This document shows, one piece after another, positions 1-9,815 of a stretch of 64,000 nt of DNA. Positions within the stretch are counted from its first letter, which is position 1, and each line of letters starts with the position of its first letter. A program made the translations under genes and the position numbers. The notes under the pieces were generated by a model. The model had not been told where the DNA came from, made no database searches, and saw nothing but the letters and a program-made list of their open reading frames with translations. Source of the stretch: Paludibacteraceae bacterium (lineage in GTDB: Bacteria; Bacteroidota; Bacteroidia; Bacteroidales; Paludibacteraceae); the NCBI GenBank assembly GCA_016937795.1, contig JAFGVV010000006.1, forward strand, positions 1-64,000. The letters are read 5' to 3'.

Positions 1-343
1 AGGCGTAAGAGATATTCCTTTCTTCCTTTTTAGACTATCTAAAATATATGCTTAACTTTTATTCCCCCCAACTTTTTGACTTGATCCCACTCTATCAAAA
101 ACACATTTTCGTGCAATCAACTGACTACAAATGCCTGATTTTAGTTCGGCATCAATGCAAAAAAGCAGCGTTCATCTTTTACTATAAAGACGCCTGCACG
201 AGCGAAAAAACACCTTCGGATGCATTCACAAATGTATGGGCTTTATGCTAACAAAAGCACTCGCGGGCAAATATACATATTACATCCACCCGTGAGTATC
301 AATTTCGCATTCGGAGCTCCTTATGTTTAATGTCAATAATTAA

Positions 344-1963
344 TCATCTCAAAACATGTTTTGCGTAATTATAATTGTGCAGTTTATACACTTCCACAAG
401 CATTGGCAATCGTTTCAGAAAATTCTCATAATCCTTTTTGTACGACGGCGACCACTGCACTTCGCAAAGCGCAGCCATACGTGGCAAAACCATGTATTCA
501 GCATGACGGAAATTCGGTACATATTCGGTCCATAAATTTGCCTGCACACCAATAATTCGGCTTCTTTGAGCAGCATTGAGGCCTGCAGGTATCGGATTGA
601 AGCTATAAACTTTCTCTACCGGAGAATTTCCGCCAATAGCCAAAGGTTCTGTTTTAGTCTCTTTAGTCTGATAGTGATCGAAATACAAATGAGAATTTGG
701 TGTCATAATCACATCGTGATCCATTTTGGCAGCTGCGATTCCTCCACTCATTCCACGCCATGACATTACAGTTGCATCGGGAGCCAAACCACCTTCGAGA
801 ATCTCGTCCCAGCCAATCATACGACGGCCTTTTTTATTGACAACTTTTTCGGCATAACTGATAAAATAGCTTTGTAAACGTTCTTCAGCAGAATGATGCT
901 CATCGGCTTTCAGACCCAGAGAAGCAATTCGTGCCTGACATTTTTCGCATTTTTTCCAGTTTGTTTTCGGACATTCGTCACCGCCAATATGAATATATTT
1001 CGAAGGAAAAATATCCATAATTTCATTTAGAACATCGGTAATAAATTCAAAGGTTTTGTCGTTACCCATGCAAAGCACATCATCAGACACGCCCCATTGA
1101 CGCCAAACCTGGTAAGGACCACCCGTACAACCCAACTCAGGATACGAGGCAAGAGCACCAAGCATATGACCCGGCATATCAATTTCGGGAACTACATTGA
1201 TATAACGTTCGGCAGCATAAGCCACTATTTCGCGGGCTTCGGCCTGAGTATAAAAACCTCCGTGCGGTTTTCCATCGTATTTTCCGCTATTGCGACCAAT
1301 CACGGTTTCAGTACGTTTAGAACCTATTTCGGTCAGACGCGGATATTTTTTTATTTCAATTCGCCAGCCCTGATCTTCGGTAAGATGCCAGTGAAAAGTA
1401 TTTACATTGTGCAGCGCAAGCATATCAATCCAGCGTTTAACCGAATCCACTGTGCAGAAATGACGGGCTACATCCAGCATCATACCACGATAAGCAAATG
1501 CCGGAGCATCAGAGATTTTCACTGCAGGCATCTTTACTTTTTTGGTATGAGCCACAGGAATTGATTTTCGCAGCGTTTGAATGCCGTAAAAAACACCCGC
1601 TTCGGAAGCTCCTGTAATCACAATCCCTTTTGGTGAGACTTCAATTTCGTAAGCTTCACTATTTTTCGACATCAGACCCGTTTTTAGCAAAATAGCATTA
1701 CCACCCGACTTTGCAGCTTTTGATTTCAGAAGGATACCAGTATTTTCTTTCAGATAATCAGTCAGAAAAGCAGCATTTCGCTTCATTTTTTCATTATTTT
1801 TCGGGTAAAGAATTTTTGTATTTTTAGTCAATACAAAAGCTTTCTCATTCCCCTGCTCAATGCTTAATGGCATTGGAATTACATTGTAGTTTGCGACCTG
1901 TGCCGTTGTAAAAAAAGTACCTAACAATAGCAGCATTCCGGCGATTAAAAATGATCTTCTCAT
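344..1963 (-). CDS. beta-N-acetylhexosaminidase, GH20 family, secreted
   Basis: 539-aa ORF with signal peptide; GH20 catalytic motif HIGGDECP and typical FHWHLTEDQGWRIEIKKYP motif. Confidence 0.93.
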   Translation of the reverse strand: MRRSFLIAGMLLLLGTFFTTAQVANYNVIPMPLSIEQGNEKAFVLTKNTKILYPKNNEKMKRNAAFLTDYLKENTGILLKSKAAKSGGNAILLKTGLMSKNSEAYEIEVSPKGIVITGASEAGVFYGIQTLRKSIPVAHTKKVKMPAVKISDAPAFAYRGMMLDVARHFCTVDSVKRWIDMLALHNVNTFHWHLTEDQGWRIEIKKYPRLTEIGSKRTETVIGRNSGKYDGKPHGGFYTQAEAREIVAYAAERYINVVPEIDMPGHMLGALASYPELGCTGGPYQVWRQWGVSDDVLCMGNDKTFEFITDVLNEIMDIFPSKYIHIGGDECPKTNWKKCEKCQARIASLGLKADEHHSAEERLQSYFISYAEKVVNKKGRRMIGWDEILEGGLAPDATVMSWRGMSGGIAAAKMDHDVIMTPNSHLYFDHYQTKETKTEPLAIGGNSPVEKVYSFNPIPAGLNAAQRSRIIGVQANLWTEYVPNFRHAEYMVLPRMAALCEVQWSPSYKKDYENFLKRLPMLVEVYKLHNYNYAKHVLR

Positions 1964-2142
1964 AAGTAGTAAATGTTTTATAAGTAATGAAATATCCGGT
2001 TTTTACTAAAAAATCAAACAACCAAGTAGCAAAGATAATAATATTTCTTTATTAATGACAATTATTTAATCAACAGACTTATATATAATAAAAATTTTAA
2101 ATATCTTTGCCCATCTAAATATTCATACAAAAATCACTGGAA

Positions 2143-3060
2143 ATGGAAAAAATCATCGGGCTAATCAACGCCCCTTTCACTCCTTTTTACGAAAACGGCG
2201 AAGTGAACCTGGAACCAATACCTGCTTATGCAGCAATGCTGGCAAAAAATGGCATTAAAGGCGTATTCATCAACGGCTCCTCAGGCGAAGGCTACATGCT
2301 CACTGAAGAAGAAAGAATGCTGCTTGCTGAAAAGTGGATTGAATCAGCCCCAAAAGATTTCAAAGTAATTGTACACGTTGGAAGCACCTGTGTAAAACAA
2401 AGCAATAAACTGGCCGCCCACGCCCAGAAAGCCGGAGCATGGGGAATAGGCGCTATGGCAAGTCCGTTTCCAAAAGCCGGAAGAATTGAAGAGCTGGTAA
2501 AATACTGCGAAGAAATTGCCTGCGGAGCACCAAACCTTCCTTTTTACTTTTACCATATTCCTGCACTAAGCGGTGTATTTCTCCCAATGTTGCCATTCCT
2601 GAAAGCAGTTGATGGACGAATTCCTAACTTCGCAGGAATAAAATACACTTTCGAAAGTATTTACGAATATAATCAATGTCGCCTTTACAAAAACAATAAG
2701 TTCGACATGCTGCACGGACAAGACGAAACCATACTTCCTTCACTGGCCATGGGTGGCGCTCAGGGCGGCATTGGTGGTACTACCAATTATAATGGTCGCG
2801 AACTTGTGGGCATAATTGAAGCCTGGAATGCCGGCGATATTGAAACTGCACGCGAAAAGCAGAACTTCTCACAGGATGTAATTAATGTCATAGTAAATTA
2901 TCGCGGAAATATCGTAGGCGGAAAACGCATCATGAAACTTATTGGTCTGGATTTAGGCAAAAATCGCACTCCATTCCAGAATATGTCTGACGAAGAAGAG
3001 CTGGCAATGAAAAAGGAACTCGAGTCCATAGGCTTTTTCGAACGTTGTAATAAATTCTGA
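2143..3060 (+). CDS. nanA: N-acetylneuraminate lyase (DapA/NanA superfamily)
   Basis: 305 aa; INGSSGEGYMLTEEER motif and TIM-barrel aldolase pattern; next to a sialic-acid mutarotase-type gene. Confidence 0.9.
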   Translation: MEKIIGLINAPFTPFYENGEVNLEPIPAYAAMLAKNGIKGVFINGSSGEGYMLTEEERMLLAEKWIESAPKDFKVIVHVGSTCVKQSNKLAAHAQKAGAWGIGAMASPFPKAGRIEELVKYCEEIACGAPNLPFYFYHIPALSGVFLPMLPFLKAVDGRIPNFAGIKYTFESIYEYNQCRLYKNNKFDMLHGQDETILPSLAMGGAQGGIGGTTNYNGRELVGIIEAWNAGDIETAREKQNFSQDVINVIVNYRGNIVGGKRIMKLIGLDLGKNRTPFQNMSDEEELAMKKELESIGFFERCNKF

Positions 3061-3239
3061 GAAACTGCATGCAAATTAACACAAAAAGACAAACGATAAG
3101 AATATCATAATCCCCTTATAGTGTTAACTTATCGTTACGAAGTTTTTTCAAATGCCAAATGATTTCGAAAATGAAATTAGCTTTTCAAAAACTCAGACAG
3201 ATTAAAATCAATTGATTTATACGTATTAAACATACCGAC

Positions 3240-5777
3240 ATGAAGAACAACTTCACATTACTGCTCATTTTTCAATTGTTTTTAGTCTCTTGTCAAAGCG
3301 ACAACTCAGCAAACTCTACTAATATTCAATGGAAACAGGTCACTCCAATTAATCAAAGTAATGGCCTTTCGGCTGTTTATTCCGGTATTAATTCGGAGGG
3401 ATTGATAATTGCTGGTGGTTGCAACTTTCCTAACACGCCTGCAGCTGAAGGTGGAGTGAAGGAATTTTATGACGACATTATCGCTTTAAAAGATGGAAGA
3501 TGGCAAGGTATTGCTAAACTGCCTGTTGCATCTGCCTACGGAGCAAGTGTTAATATCGGAGACGATATATATATGATTGGAGGTACTCAAAATGGCGTTA
3601 ATTCATTACAACACACATTTAAACTCTCTGGCAAAACACTTTCTAAACTTAGTGATATGCCGGAAGGTAAGGACAATATGGGTGGAGCTGCTATTGGGAC
3701 TGACATCTATATAGTTGGAGGTTTAAGCAATGGAAAACCCAGCAATGAGGTATATTGTTATGATACCAAAAAAGATAAGTGGAGAACCATCATTCAATAT
3801 CCCGGCGAACCTCGGGTTCAACCTGTGGTAGTTGCTCAAAATGCTGCTGAAGAGAAAAGACTTTATTTGATAGGTGGGTATAACCCAATAACCAAAAACA
3901 TCATGACTGATGGCTGGTGCTATTCTCCCGGAAATAAAGAGTGGTATCCAATTTCTGATATACCTGTGGGTGCAAATGGAGGCATTGGGTTTGCTTCAGG
4001 GGTTCACGCAATTATTGTTACAGGCGGAGTTAACAAAGAGAGATTCAGCCAAGGCTTAAATATTAAAACTGACTCTTCTCGAAAAGAGTATATGACACAA
4101 GACCCTGAATGGTATAAGTTTAACGATGCGACATATGCTTATAATACCATAACAGACAGATGGTGCAAAAATGGCAATATCCCTGTAGCAAGAGCTGGTG
4201 CCGCAGTGGTTACAGGCGATGGTGGTTGGTATATAGTTCTTGGCGAAACAATGCCAGGAGTTCGTTCCGATCAGGTTTGGCATGGAAAAACAGAATCTTT
4301 ACATTCGTTTGGCTGGATCAACTGGAGTGTAATAGCCATATATCTTGTTGCAATGATTGGAATGGGTATTTTCTTTATGTTTAGAGCAAAAAGTTCTGAA
4401 GATTTTTTTAAGGCCAGTGGTCGAATTCCATGGTGGGCCGTCTCAGTAAGTATTTTTGCAACAATGCTCTCAGCAATTACCTTTATGGCAATCCCTGCTA
4501 AAACCTATGCAACCGACTGGCGATACTTCTTAATGGCTGTAACTATTTTCATTGTAGCCTTCCCTGTTGTAAAGTACTATCTTCCATTCTTCCGCAGACT
4601 AAATATCACTTCTGCGTATGAGTATTTAGAGTTTCGGTTCAATTCTACACTTCGCATAGTTTCGAGTGTTCTGTTCATAGTATTTATGACAGCTCGCATG
4701 GCACTTGTTTTGTATTTGCCTTCATTGGCGCTCACTGCAGCTACTGGTATTGACATTTATATATGTATACTTATGATGAGTATTATCACAATTATTTACA
4801 GTTCAATTGGAGGCATCGAAGCAGTAGTATGGGGCGATGTGGTTCAGGGCATAATACTTATGGGAGGTGCACTGTTTACCCTAGGATTCCTGATATTTAA
4901 CACCGATGGAAATTTTCTTCAAATAGCAATTGAAAATGATAAATTTAATATCTTTGATTTCTCATTCGACATCACTAATGCAACATTTTGGGTTGTGATA
5001 CTGGGAGGAATCGCAAATCAAATGATTTCGTACACCTCGGATCAAACCGTTATCCAGCGCTACATGACTGTTAAGAACGAAAAACAAGCCGGTAAAAGTA
5101 TTATCACAAACGGTGTTCTTAGTTTGATATCATCAGCTCTGTTTTACACCATCGGAACGGCACTCTTTACATATTTTCAAAGCCGTCCTGAGACACTTGA
5201 CATTGCTATGCCGACGGCGGATTCAATATTTCCTTTCTTTATAATGACCCAATTACCTGTTGGCATAGCAGGTATTTTGATTGCTGCAATTTTTGCAGCT
5301 TCAATGAGTACAGTATCGTCAAATATTAATTCTATTTCGACAGCCTATACCGTTGATATACATCCCCGAATATCACACAGAACTACTGATAATCAAAAAC
5401 TAAGGGCTGCCCGTATAGCAAGCATCGTTTTCGGAGTATTGGGTTGTGGTTTTGCACTAATGATGGCAACATGGAACGTGCTTTCGCTTTTTGACTGGTT
5501 TAATTCAATGCTAGGTTTATTAACCAGTGGTCTTGGGGCATTGTTCTTTATGGGTATATTCTTTGATAGAATCGATGGTCACTCTGCTTTAATAGGATTT
5601 ATAAGCGGTACTATAATTCTACTCATTATCACAATCTATACAAATGTCAACTTTATGCTTTATGGTTTTATCGGAATAATAATAATTACTGCCATATCAC
5701 TTATATTTAGTTTTATTCTCCCACAAAACAACAAAAACATTAATGGCTTAACCTGGAAGTTATTGTCAAAAAAATAG
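3240..5777 (+). CDS. Fusion protein: N-terminal kelch-repeat NanM-like (sialic acid mutarotase) domain plus C-terminal sodium:solute symporter (SSS) domain
   Basis: 845 aa; lipobox-like LFLVSCQS at the N-terminus, kelch repeats (IYMIGG, IYIVGG, LYLIGGYNP), then multi-TM SSS domain (SEDFFKASGRIPWWAVSVSIFATMLSAITF) in one continuous frame. Confidence 0.9.
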   Translation: MKNNFTLLLIFQLFLVSCQSDNSANSTNIQWKQVTPINQSNGLSAVYSGINSEGLIIAGGCNFPNTPAAEGGVKEFYDDIIALKDGRWQGIAKLPVASAYGASVNIGDDIYMIGGTQNGVNSLQHTFKLSGKTLSKLSDMPEGKDNMGGAAIGTDIYIVGGLSNGKPSNEVYCYDTKKDKWRTIIQYPGEPRVQPVVVAQNAAEEKRLYLIGGYNPITKNIMTDGWCYSPGNKEWYPISDIPVGANGGIGFASGVHAIIVTGGVNKERFSQGLNIKTDSSRKEYMTQDPEWYKFNDATYAYNTITDRWCKNGNIPVARAGAAVVTGDGGWYIVLGETMPGVRSDQVWHGKTESLHSFGWINWSVIAIYLVAMIGMGIFFMFRAKSSEDFFKASGRIPWWAVSVSIFATMLSAITFMAIPAKTYATDWRYFLMAVTIFIVAFPVVKYYLPFFRRLNITSAYEYLEFRFNSTLRIVSSVLFIVFMTARMALVLYLPSLALTAATGIDIYICILMMSIITIIYSSIGGIEAVVWGDVVQGIILMGGALFTLGFLIFNTDGNFLQIAIENDKFNIFDFSFDITNATFWVVILGGIANQMISYTSDQTVIQRYMTVKNEKQAGKSIITNGVLSLISSALFYTIGTALFTYFQSRPETLDIAMPTADSIFPFFIMTQLPVGIAGILIAAIFAASMSTVSSNINSISTAYTVDIHPRISHRTTDNQKLRAARIASIVFGVLGCGFALMMATWNVLSLFDWFNSMLGLLTSGLGALFFMGIFFDRIDGHSALIGFISGTIILLIITIYTNVNFMLYGFIGIIIITAISLIFSFILPQNNKNINGLTWKLLSKK

Positions 5778-5954
5778 ATTTTCAGCACCATTTGAAGATT
5801 TTTTTGAATAATACTGATCATTACACCATAAAAAAAGGTGTGGAATTATTTTTTTATTTCAGCAAAAAAAGGATTGGCCTCACGGTCAACCCTTTTGTCG
5901 TTAATGTAAACAAACGCATTAACTGTTAAGAGAAAATCATCATTCTTATTCTTT

Positions 5955-6872
5955 CTAATTCCAATATGTGATAATTCTGGTTTCTACGATGGGATCTGTC
6001 CATTCCGACTCAGGACCATTATTATACCTGTACTTACGACTAGTCCAGTTATTTTTTTCATCATATAAATAATCAAAATACTCCTGCTGGTAGTTGTCTT
6101 CAATTTCTGTCAAAATATCTTTTGTGTCGTTATAGCTAAGTGTTCTTACACTAATTGTCAGATCTTCATCATTGAGGTTTTCTTCTCTTACACTTTTTAG
6201 CAAAAGATACTCGTCATCCTTTTCAAACGTATGAATTCGGGTTGTTCTATAGCCTTGTCCCATAAATCCTTCTGAGTATTTCGAAAACATCCCGTTCGAC
6301 GCAAACTCCATATCTTTCATAAAACTCCATGAAGTGCTACTGCTCACCGGATACTTTCCATCGTATTTCACAATCAACGTATCCTTCTCGGTATCGTAAG
6401 TATTTATTACAAGTAAGTCATTTCCCTGAAAAACATAATCTGTGCGCCAATTATCACCTATCATCGATCTCAGGTTCGGTGTTAGTCCTGTTTCATGAAG
6501 ATGAAAAGTTGAGTTTATAACGTACTTGCCATGTGTATCATATGTAAATGTTGTTGTATTAGTACTACTTACGCTGTTGCTTACATTAGTTGTGATTTTA
6601 CTCATTAATTTACCATCAGAAGCATAATTATAAACAGTAGAATTACTATAATTATCAGAAGTATACGAGTCACTTGTCATAAAACCCTTTTCATTAAAAT
6701 CTATTCGTCTATCTCCGGTCTGTACCGATTTTACCTTGCCACGCAGTTTAAGTCTTACCAAACTGTTCGACGACCAGTAGTTCTTAAAATCTGTGTTTAC
6801 ATCCGTGGGGTCGCAACCGCTAAACACAATTGCAGCTACGATAAATAATACCCATAATAGTTTTGTTTTCAT
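5955..6872 (-). CDS. hypothetical secreted lipoprotein
   Basis: 305 aa; lipoprotein signal (FIVAAIVFSGCDPT); no family recognised with certainty. Confidence 0.7.
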   Translation of the reverse strand: MKTKLLWVLFIVAAIVFSGCDPTDVNTDFKNYWSSNSLVRLKLRGKVKSVQTGDRRIDFNEKGFMTSDSYTSDNYSNSTVYNYASDGKLMSKITTNVSNSVSSTNTTTFTYDTHGKYVINSTFHLHETGLTPNLRSMIGDNWRTDYVFQGNDLLVINTYDTEKDTLIVKYDGKYPVSSSTSWSFMKDMEFASNGMFSKYSEGFMGQGYRTTRIHTFEKDDEYLLLKSVREENLNDEDLTISVRTLSYNDTKDILTEIEDNYQQEYFDYLYDEKNNWTSRKYRYNNGPESEWTDPIVETRIITYWN

Positions 6873-7067
6873 AATGTATTACATTTAAGAGTTGTTTATG
6901 TGTTGCATAAATAATTCAATCATAGCTTCGCTGCAAAATTACATTCAAACCAATATTCGGGGGTATGCAAAACGTAAATTTTATTACGCAAAACGTACAT
7001 ATTTTCAATTTAAACTCTTTTTAGTAACACTTTTTTACATTATTTTTGTACAAAATTTAAGAACACT

Positions 7068-8222
7068 ATGCTAAAGACCATTCTTTTACTCACTCCGGTT
7101 TACGTAACACTGTTTTGGTCTGTAGTGCTGCTAACCGACAAATCGAACTATAGCATACCGCGATCTTTTCTTTCAAAATTCATGATAGCAGCTTTTGTGG
7201 TTTATCTTTCTCACTTTTTTTTCTATTCAGGCCTTGAAAACATTTACATTGCTATTGACCCGATCTATCAGCTCAGCTCATTACTGGTATACCCGCTATA
7301 TCACGTCTACTTCCGCTTACTTACAATCGACCGGACATTCAGCATAAGAAAACACTGGAACCTCCTGCTGGCTCCTTTTATGTGTTTTATGCTTTATTCA
7401 ATTGGCGTAATTGTGGCCGATGATAATGAATATAAAATGTGGCTATTCAACCGTAATCTTAATTTTACATCATCGGCAATGCTATATCTCAAAACAATAG
7501 ATCAACTTATACGTGTATGCTTTATCATACAGGTTGTTTATGTAGTCGTTAGCAATTTTCGGCTTATTACGAAATACGGGCACAAAGCCAGTCACTTTTA
7601 TTCAAACGCAACCGATAGCTCCACAATCCGCATTACCCTGCTGAATTATTCAATGATTTTCACTGCAATTTCATCTATCACACTCGCTACACTCGGGCGC
7701 GACTTCTTCAAAAACGAATACACCGGCATTATCATTGCAGCTGTAATTTTCTCATCCATGCTTTTTTTGATTGGATGGCTGGGCGACCGGCAAAAAGTCC
7801 TGAACCCGGCTTTTGAAAGTGAGAACAGTCACGAAGAAGAAACTCAAAACGACAATTCATCTGACAACCAGCACCTTTTGATCGACAAAATTGAAACCCT
7901 GTTTACAGAGCAACAACTTTTCCTCAATAGCAAACTTAACATTCTCGACATAGCATCTGCATTAGGCAGCAACCGAACCTACATTTCATATCTTATCAAC
8001 AAAAACTTTAATCAGAATTTCTGTAGCTATGTAAATCAATACCGCATTCAGTATCTCGAAGAAAAAATGCACGAACAGCCGGAACTACCTAATCAGCAAC
8101 TTGCAGAATTGTGCGGATTCGGCTCTACCGACTCCATGAAACGCGCCGTGCTCAACAAAACAGGAATGTCGCTACAGGAATGGAAGTCGAAACGCCACAA
8201 CTCAATCATAAAAAACAGTTAA
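7068..8222 (+). CDS. AraC-family regulator with N-terminal multi-TM domain
   Basis: 384 aa; several TM segments, then C-terminal AraC HTH (LNILDIASALGSNRTYISYLINKNF...LAELCGFGSTDSMKRAV). Confidence 0.85.
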   Translation: MLKTILLLTPVYVTLFWSVVLLTDKSNYSIPRSFLSKFMIAAFVVYLSHFFFYSGLENIYIAIDPIYQLSSLLVYPLYHVYFRLLTIDRTFSIRKHWNLLLAPFMCFMLYSIGVIVADDNEYKMWLFNRNLNFTSSAMLYLKTIDQLIRVCFIIQVVYVVVSNFRLITKYGHKASHFYSNATDSSTIRITLLNYSMIFTAISSITLATLGRDFFKNEYTGIIIAAVIFSSMLFLIGWLGDRQKVLNPAFESENSHEEETQNDNSSDNQHLLIDKIETLFTEQQLFLNSKLNILDIASALGSNRTYISYLINKNFNQNFCSYVNQYRIQYLEEKMHEQPELPNQQLAELCGFGSTDSMKRAVLNKTGMSLQEWKSKRHNSIIKNS

Positions 8223-8255
8223 TTCACGGTTCAAATCACGGAAAATCTTATAAAA

Positions 8256-8271
8256 TATGTTATATAACATA
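8256..8271. promoter_or_regulatory. 16-bp perfect palindrome TATGTTATATAACATA, candidate CRP/FNR-type operator
   Basis: read directly; 59.5 bp from its centre to the first base of the -7 motif of the downstream candidate sRNA. Confidence 0.5.
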
Positions 8272-8322
8272 ATTATTCAACATGTTTTCGTTGATTTTCT
8301 TGGATGATATTGAAAAAAGCAA

Positions 8323-8330
8323 TACTTTTG
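8323..8330 (+). promoter_or_regulatory. Bacteroidetes -7 promoter element TACTTTTG
   Basis: matches TAnnTTTG; upstream TTTTCTTG in the -33 region. Confidence 0.6.
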
Positions 8331-8333
8331 TAC

Positions 8334-8482
8334 TGTGATTTTTTCATAGTATTAGATTTAAGGTTAACAAAGATTGGTAGTAAAGCGTTACTACCTTTCG
8401 CGTTTTTATAGGGTAGCTGTTTCCATTTAAACTCTATATAATTTCAGGGCTGTTCGGATTTTTCCGAATGGCTTTTTTATTT
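8334..8482 (+). ncRNA. candidate structured small RNA (copy A) ending at an intrinsic terminator
   Basis: promoter, three hairpins (CTGTGA/TCATAG; GGTAGTAA/TTACTACC; TATAGGGT/ACTCTATA) and terminator GCTGTTCGGATTTTTCCGAATGGC + T-run; second diverged copy at 32.6 kb on the - strand keeps the structure. Confidence 0.65.
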
Positions 8483-8483
8483 T
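8449..8483 (+). terminator. intrinsic terminator of candidate sRNA copy A
   Basis: GGCTGTTCGGATTTTTCCGAATGGCTTTTTTATTTT. Confidence 0.7.
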
Positions 8484-8505
8484 GGTAAAAAACTAAAAAA
8501 TAGCT

Positions 8506-8513
8506 ACTTTTGT
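8506..8513 (+). promoter_or_regulatory. Bacteroidetes -7 promoter element for purD
   Basis: TACTTTTG about 26 bp upstream of the purD ATG. Confidence 0.5.
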
Positions 8514-8539
8514 AACCCGAAACATAATCCACAACCACA

Positions 8540-9808
8540 ATGAATATTCTTCTCCTCGGTTCGGGCGGTCGCGAACATGCACTCGCCTGGAAAATTGCTC
8601 AAAGCCCACGTCTTACAAAACTTTTTATTGCTCCCGGAAATCCCGGAACAGCCTCAGTTGGAATAAATCTGCCTATTGCGGCCGACGATTTCAACTCAAT
8701 TAAAAACGCTGTGATTGAGAACAATATACACATTGTGCTTGTAGGCCCCGAAGACCCTTTGGTAAAAGGTGTAACCAATTTTTTTGCTGACGATGCTGAA
8801 TTGAAACACGTTACAGTGGTTGGCCCTGACAAAGTAGGAGCACAACTCGAAGGAAGTAAGGATTTCTCAAAGCAGTTTATGATGCGTCACAACATTCCGA
8901 CTGCCGGATATATGAGTGTGAATGCGCAAAATTTCGAAGAAGGAATTGAATTCCTTAAAAAGCTCGAAGCACCTTATGTACTTAAAGCCGATGGTCTGGC
9001 AGCCGGGAAAGGAGTATTGATAATCAACGATATAGAAGAGGCGAAAGCTGAACTAAAATCAATGATAGACGGTAAATTCGGAGCTGCAAGCCAAACAGTT
9101 GTCATCGAAGAGTTTCTTTCAGGCATCGAATGCTCTGTATTCGTAATAACCGATGGTAAAAACTATAAAATTCTTCCCGAGGCAAAAGACTACAAGCGCA
9201 TTGGTGAAGGCGACAAAGGCCTAAACACGGGAGGAATGGGCGCTGTGTCCCCTGTACCGTTCGCTACCTCCGACTTTATGAAAAAGGTGGAAGACCGCAT
9301 CATTCGTCCTACCATAGAGGGTCTTTTCAGCGAAGGGATTACATATAAAGGATTCATCTTCTTTGGATTAATAAAAGTAAACGGAGAGCCTTTCACCATT
9401 GAATACAATGCGCGAATGGGAGACCCCGAGACTGAAGTTGTTATGCTTCGATTGAAGTCCGATTTTGTTGATTTGCTCGAAGGTGTAGCCCAGGGGAACT
9501 TAAATGAAAAACAGGTGGAATTTGACGAACGTTCGGCAGTAACTGTCATGCTGGTATCGGGAGGCTATCCCGAAGATTATGATAAAGGGAAAGTTATCAG
9601 CGGGTTAGACAAAACTGAAAACAGCATTGTTTTTCACGCGGGCACAAAACAACAAGACAATCAGATTGTAACAAACGGAGGACGTGTAATTGCAGTGAGT
9701 TCGTATGGAAACAGCAAAGATGAAGCACTCGCCACCTCATTCAAGAATGCACAACTAATTGATTTTGAAAAGAAGTATTTCAGAAACGACATAGGATTCG
9801 ACTTATAA
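8540..9808 (+). CDS. purD: phosphoribosylamine--glycine ligase
   Basis: 422 aa; [19 protein letters not shown] start, ATP-grasp motifs, [15 protein letters not shown]. Confidence 0.98.
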   Translation: MNILLLGSGGREHALAWKIAQSPRLTKLFIAPGNPGTASVGINLPIAADDFNSIKNAVIENNIHIVLVGPEDPLVKGVTNFFADDAELKHVTVVGPDKVGAQLEGSKDFSKQFMMRHNIPTAGYMSVNAQNFEEGIEFLKKLEAPYVLKADGLAAGKGVLIINDIEEAKAELKSMIDGKFGAASQTVVIEEFLSGIECSVFVITDGKNYKILPEAKDYKRIGEGDKGLNTGGMGAVSPVPFATSDFMKKVEDRIIRPTIEGLFSEGITYKGFIFFGLIKVNGEPFTIEYNARMGDPETEVVMLRLKSDFVDLLEGVAQGNLNEKQVEFDERSAVTVMLVSGGYPEDYDKGKVISGLDKTENSIVFHAGTKQQDNQIVTNGGRVIAVSSYGNSKDEALATSFKNAQLIDFEKKYFRNDIGFDL

Positions 9809-9815
9809 AAACGAC

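Noticed and set aside
48-251. 67-aa ORF at the left edge
   Set aside because: Low-complexity, no recognisable domain or clear start context
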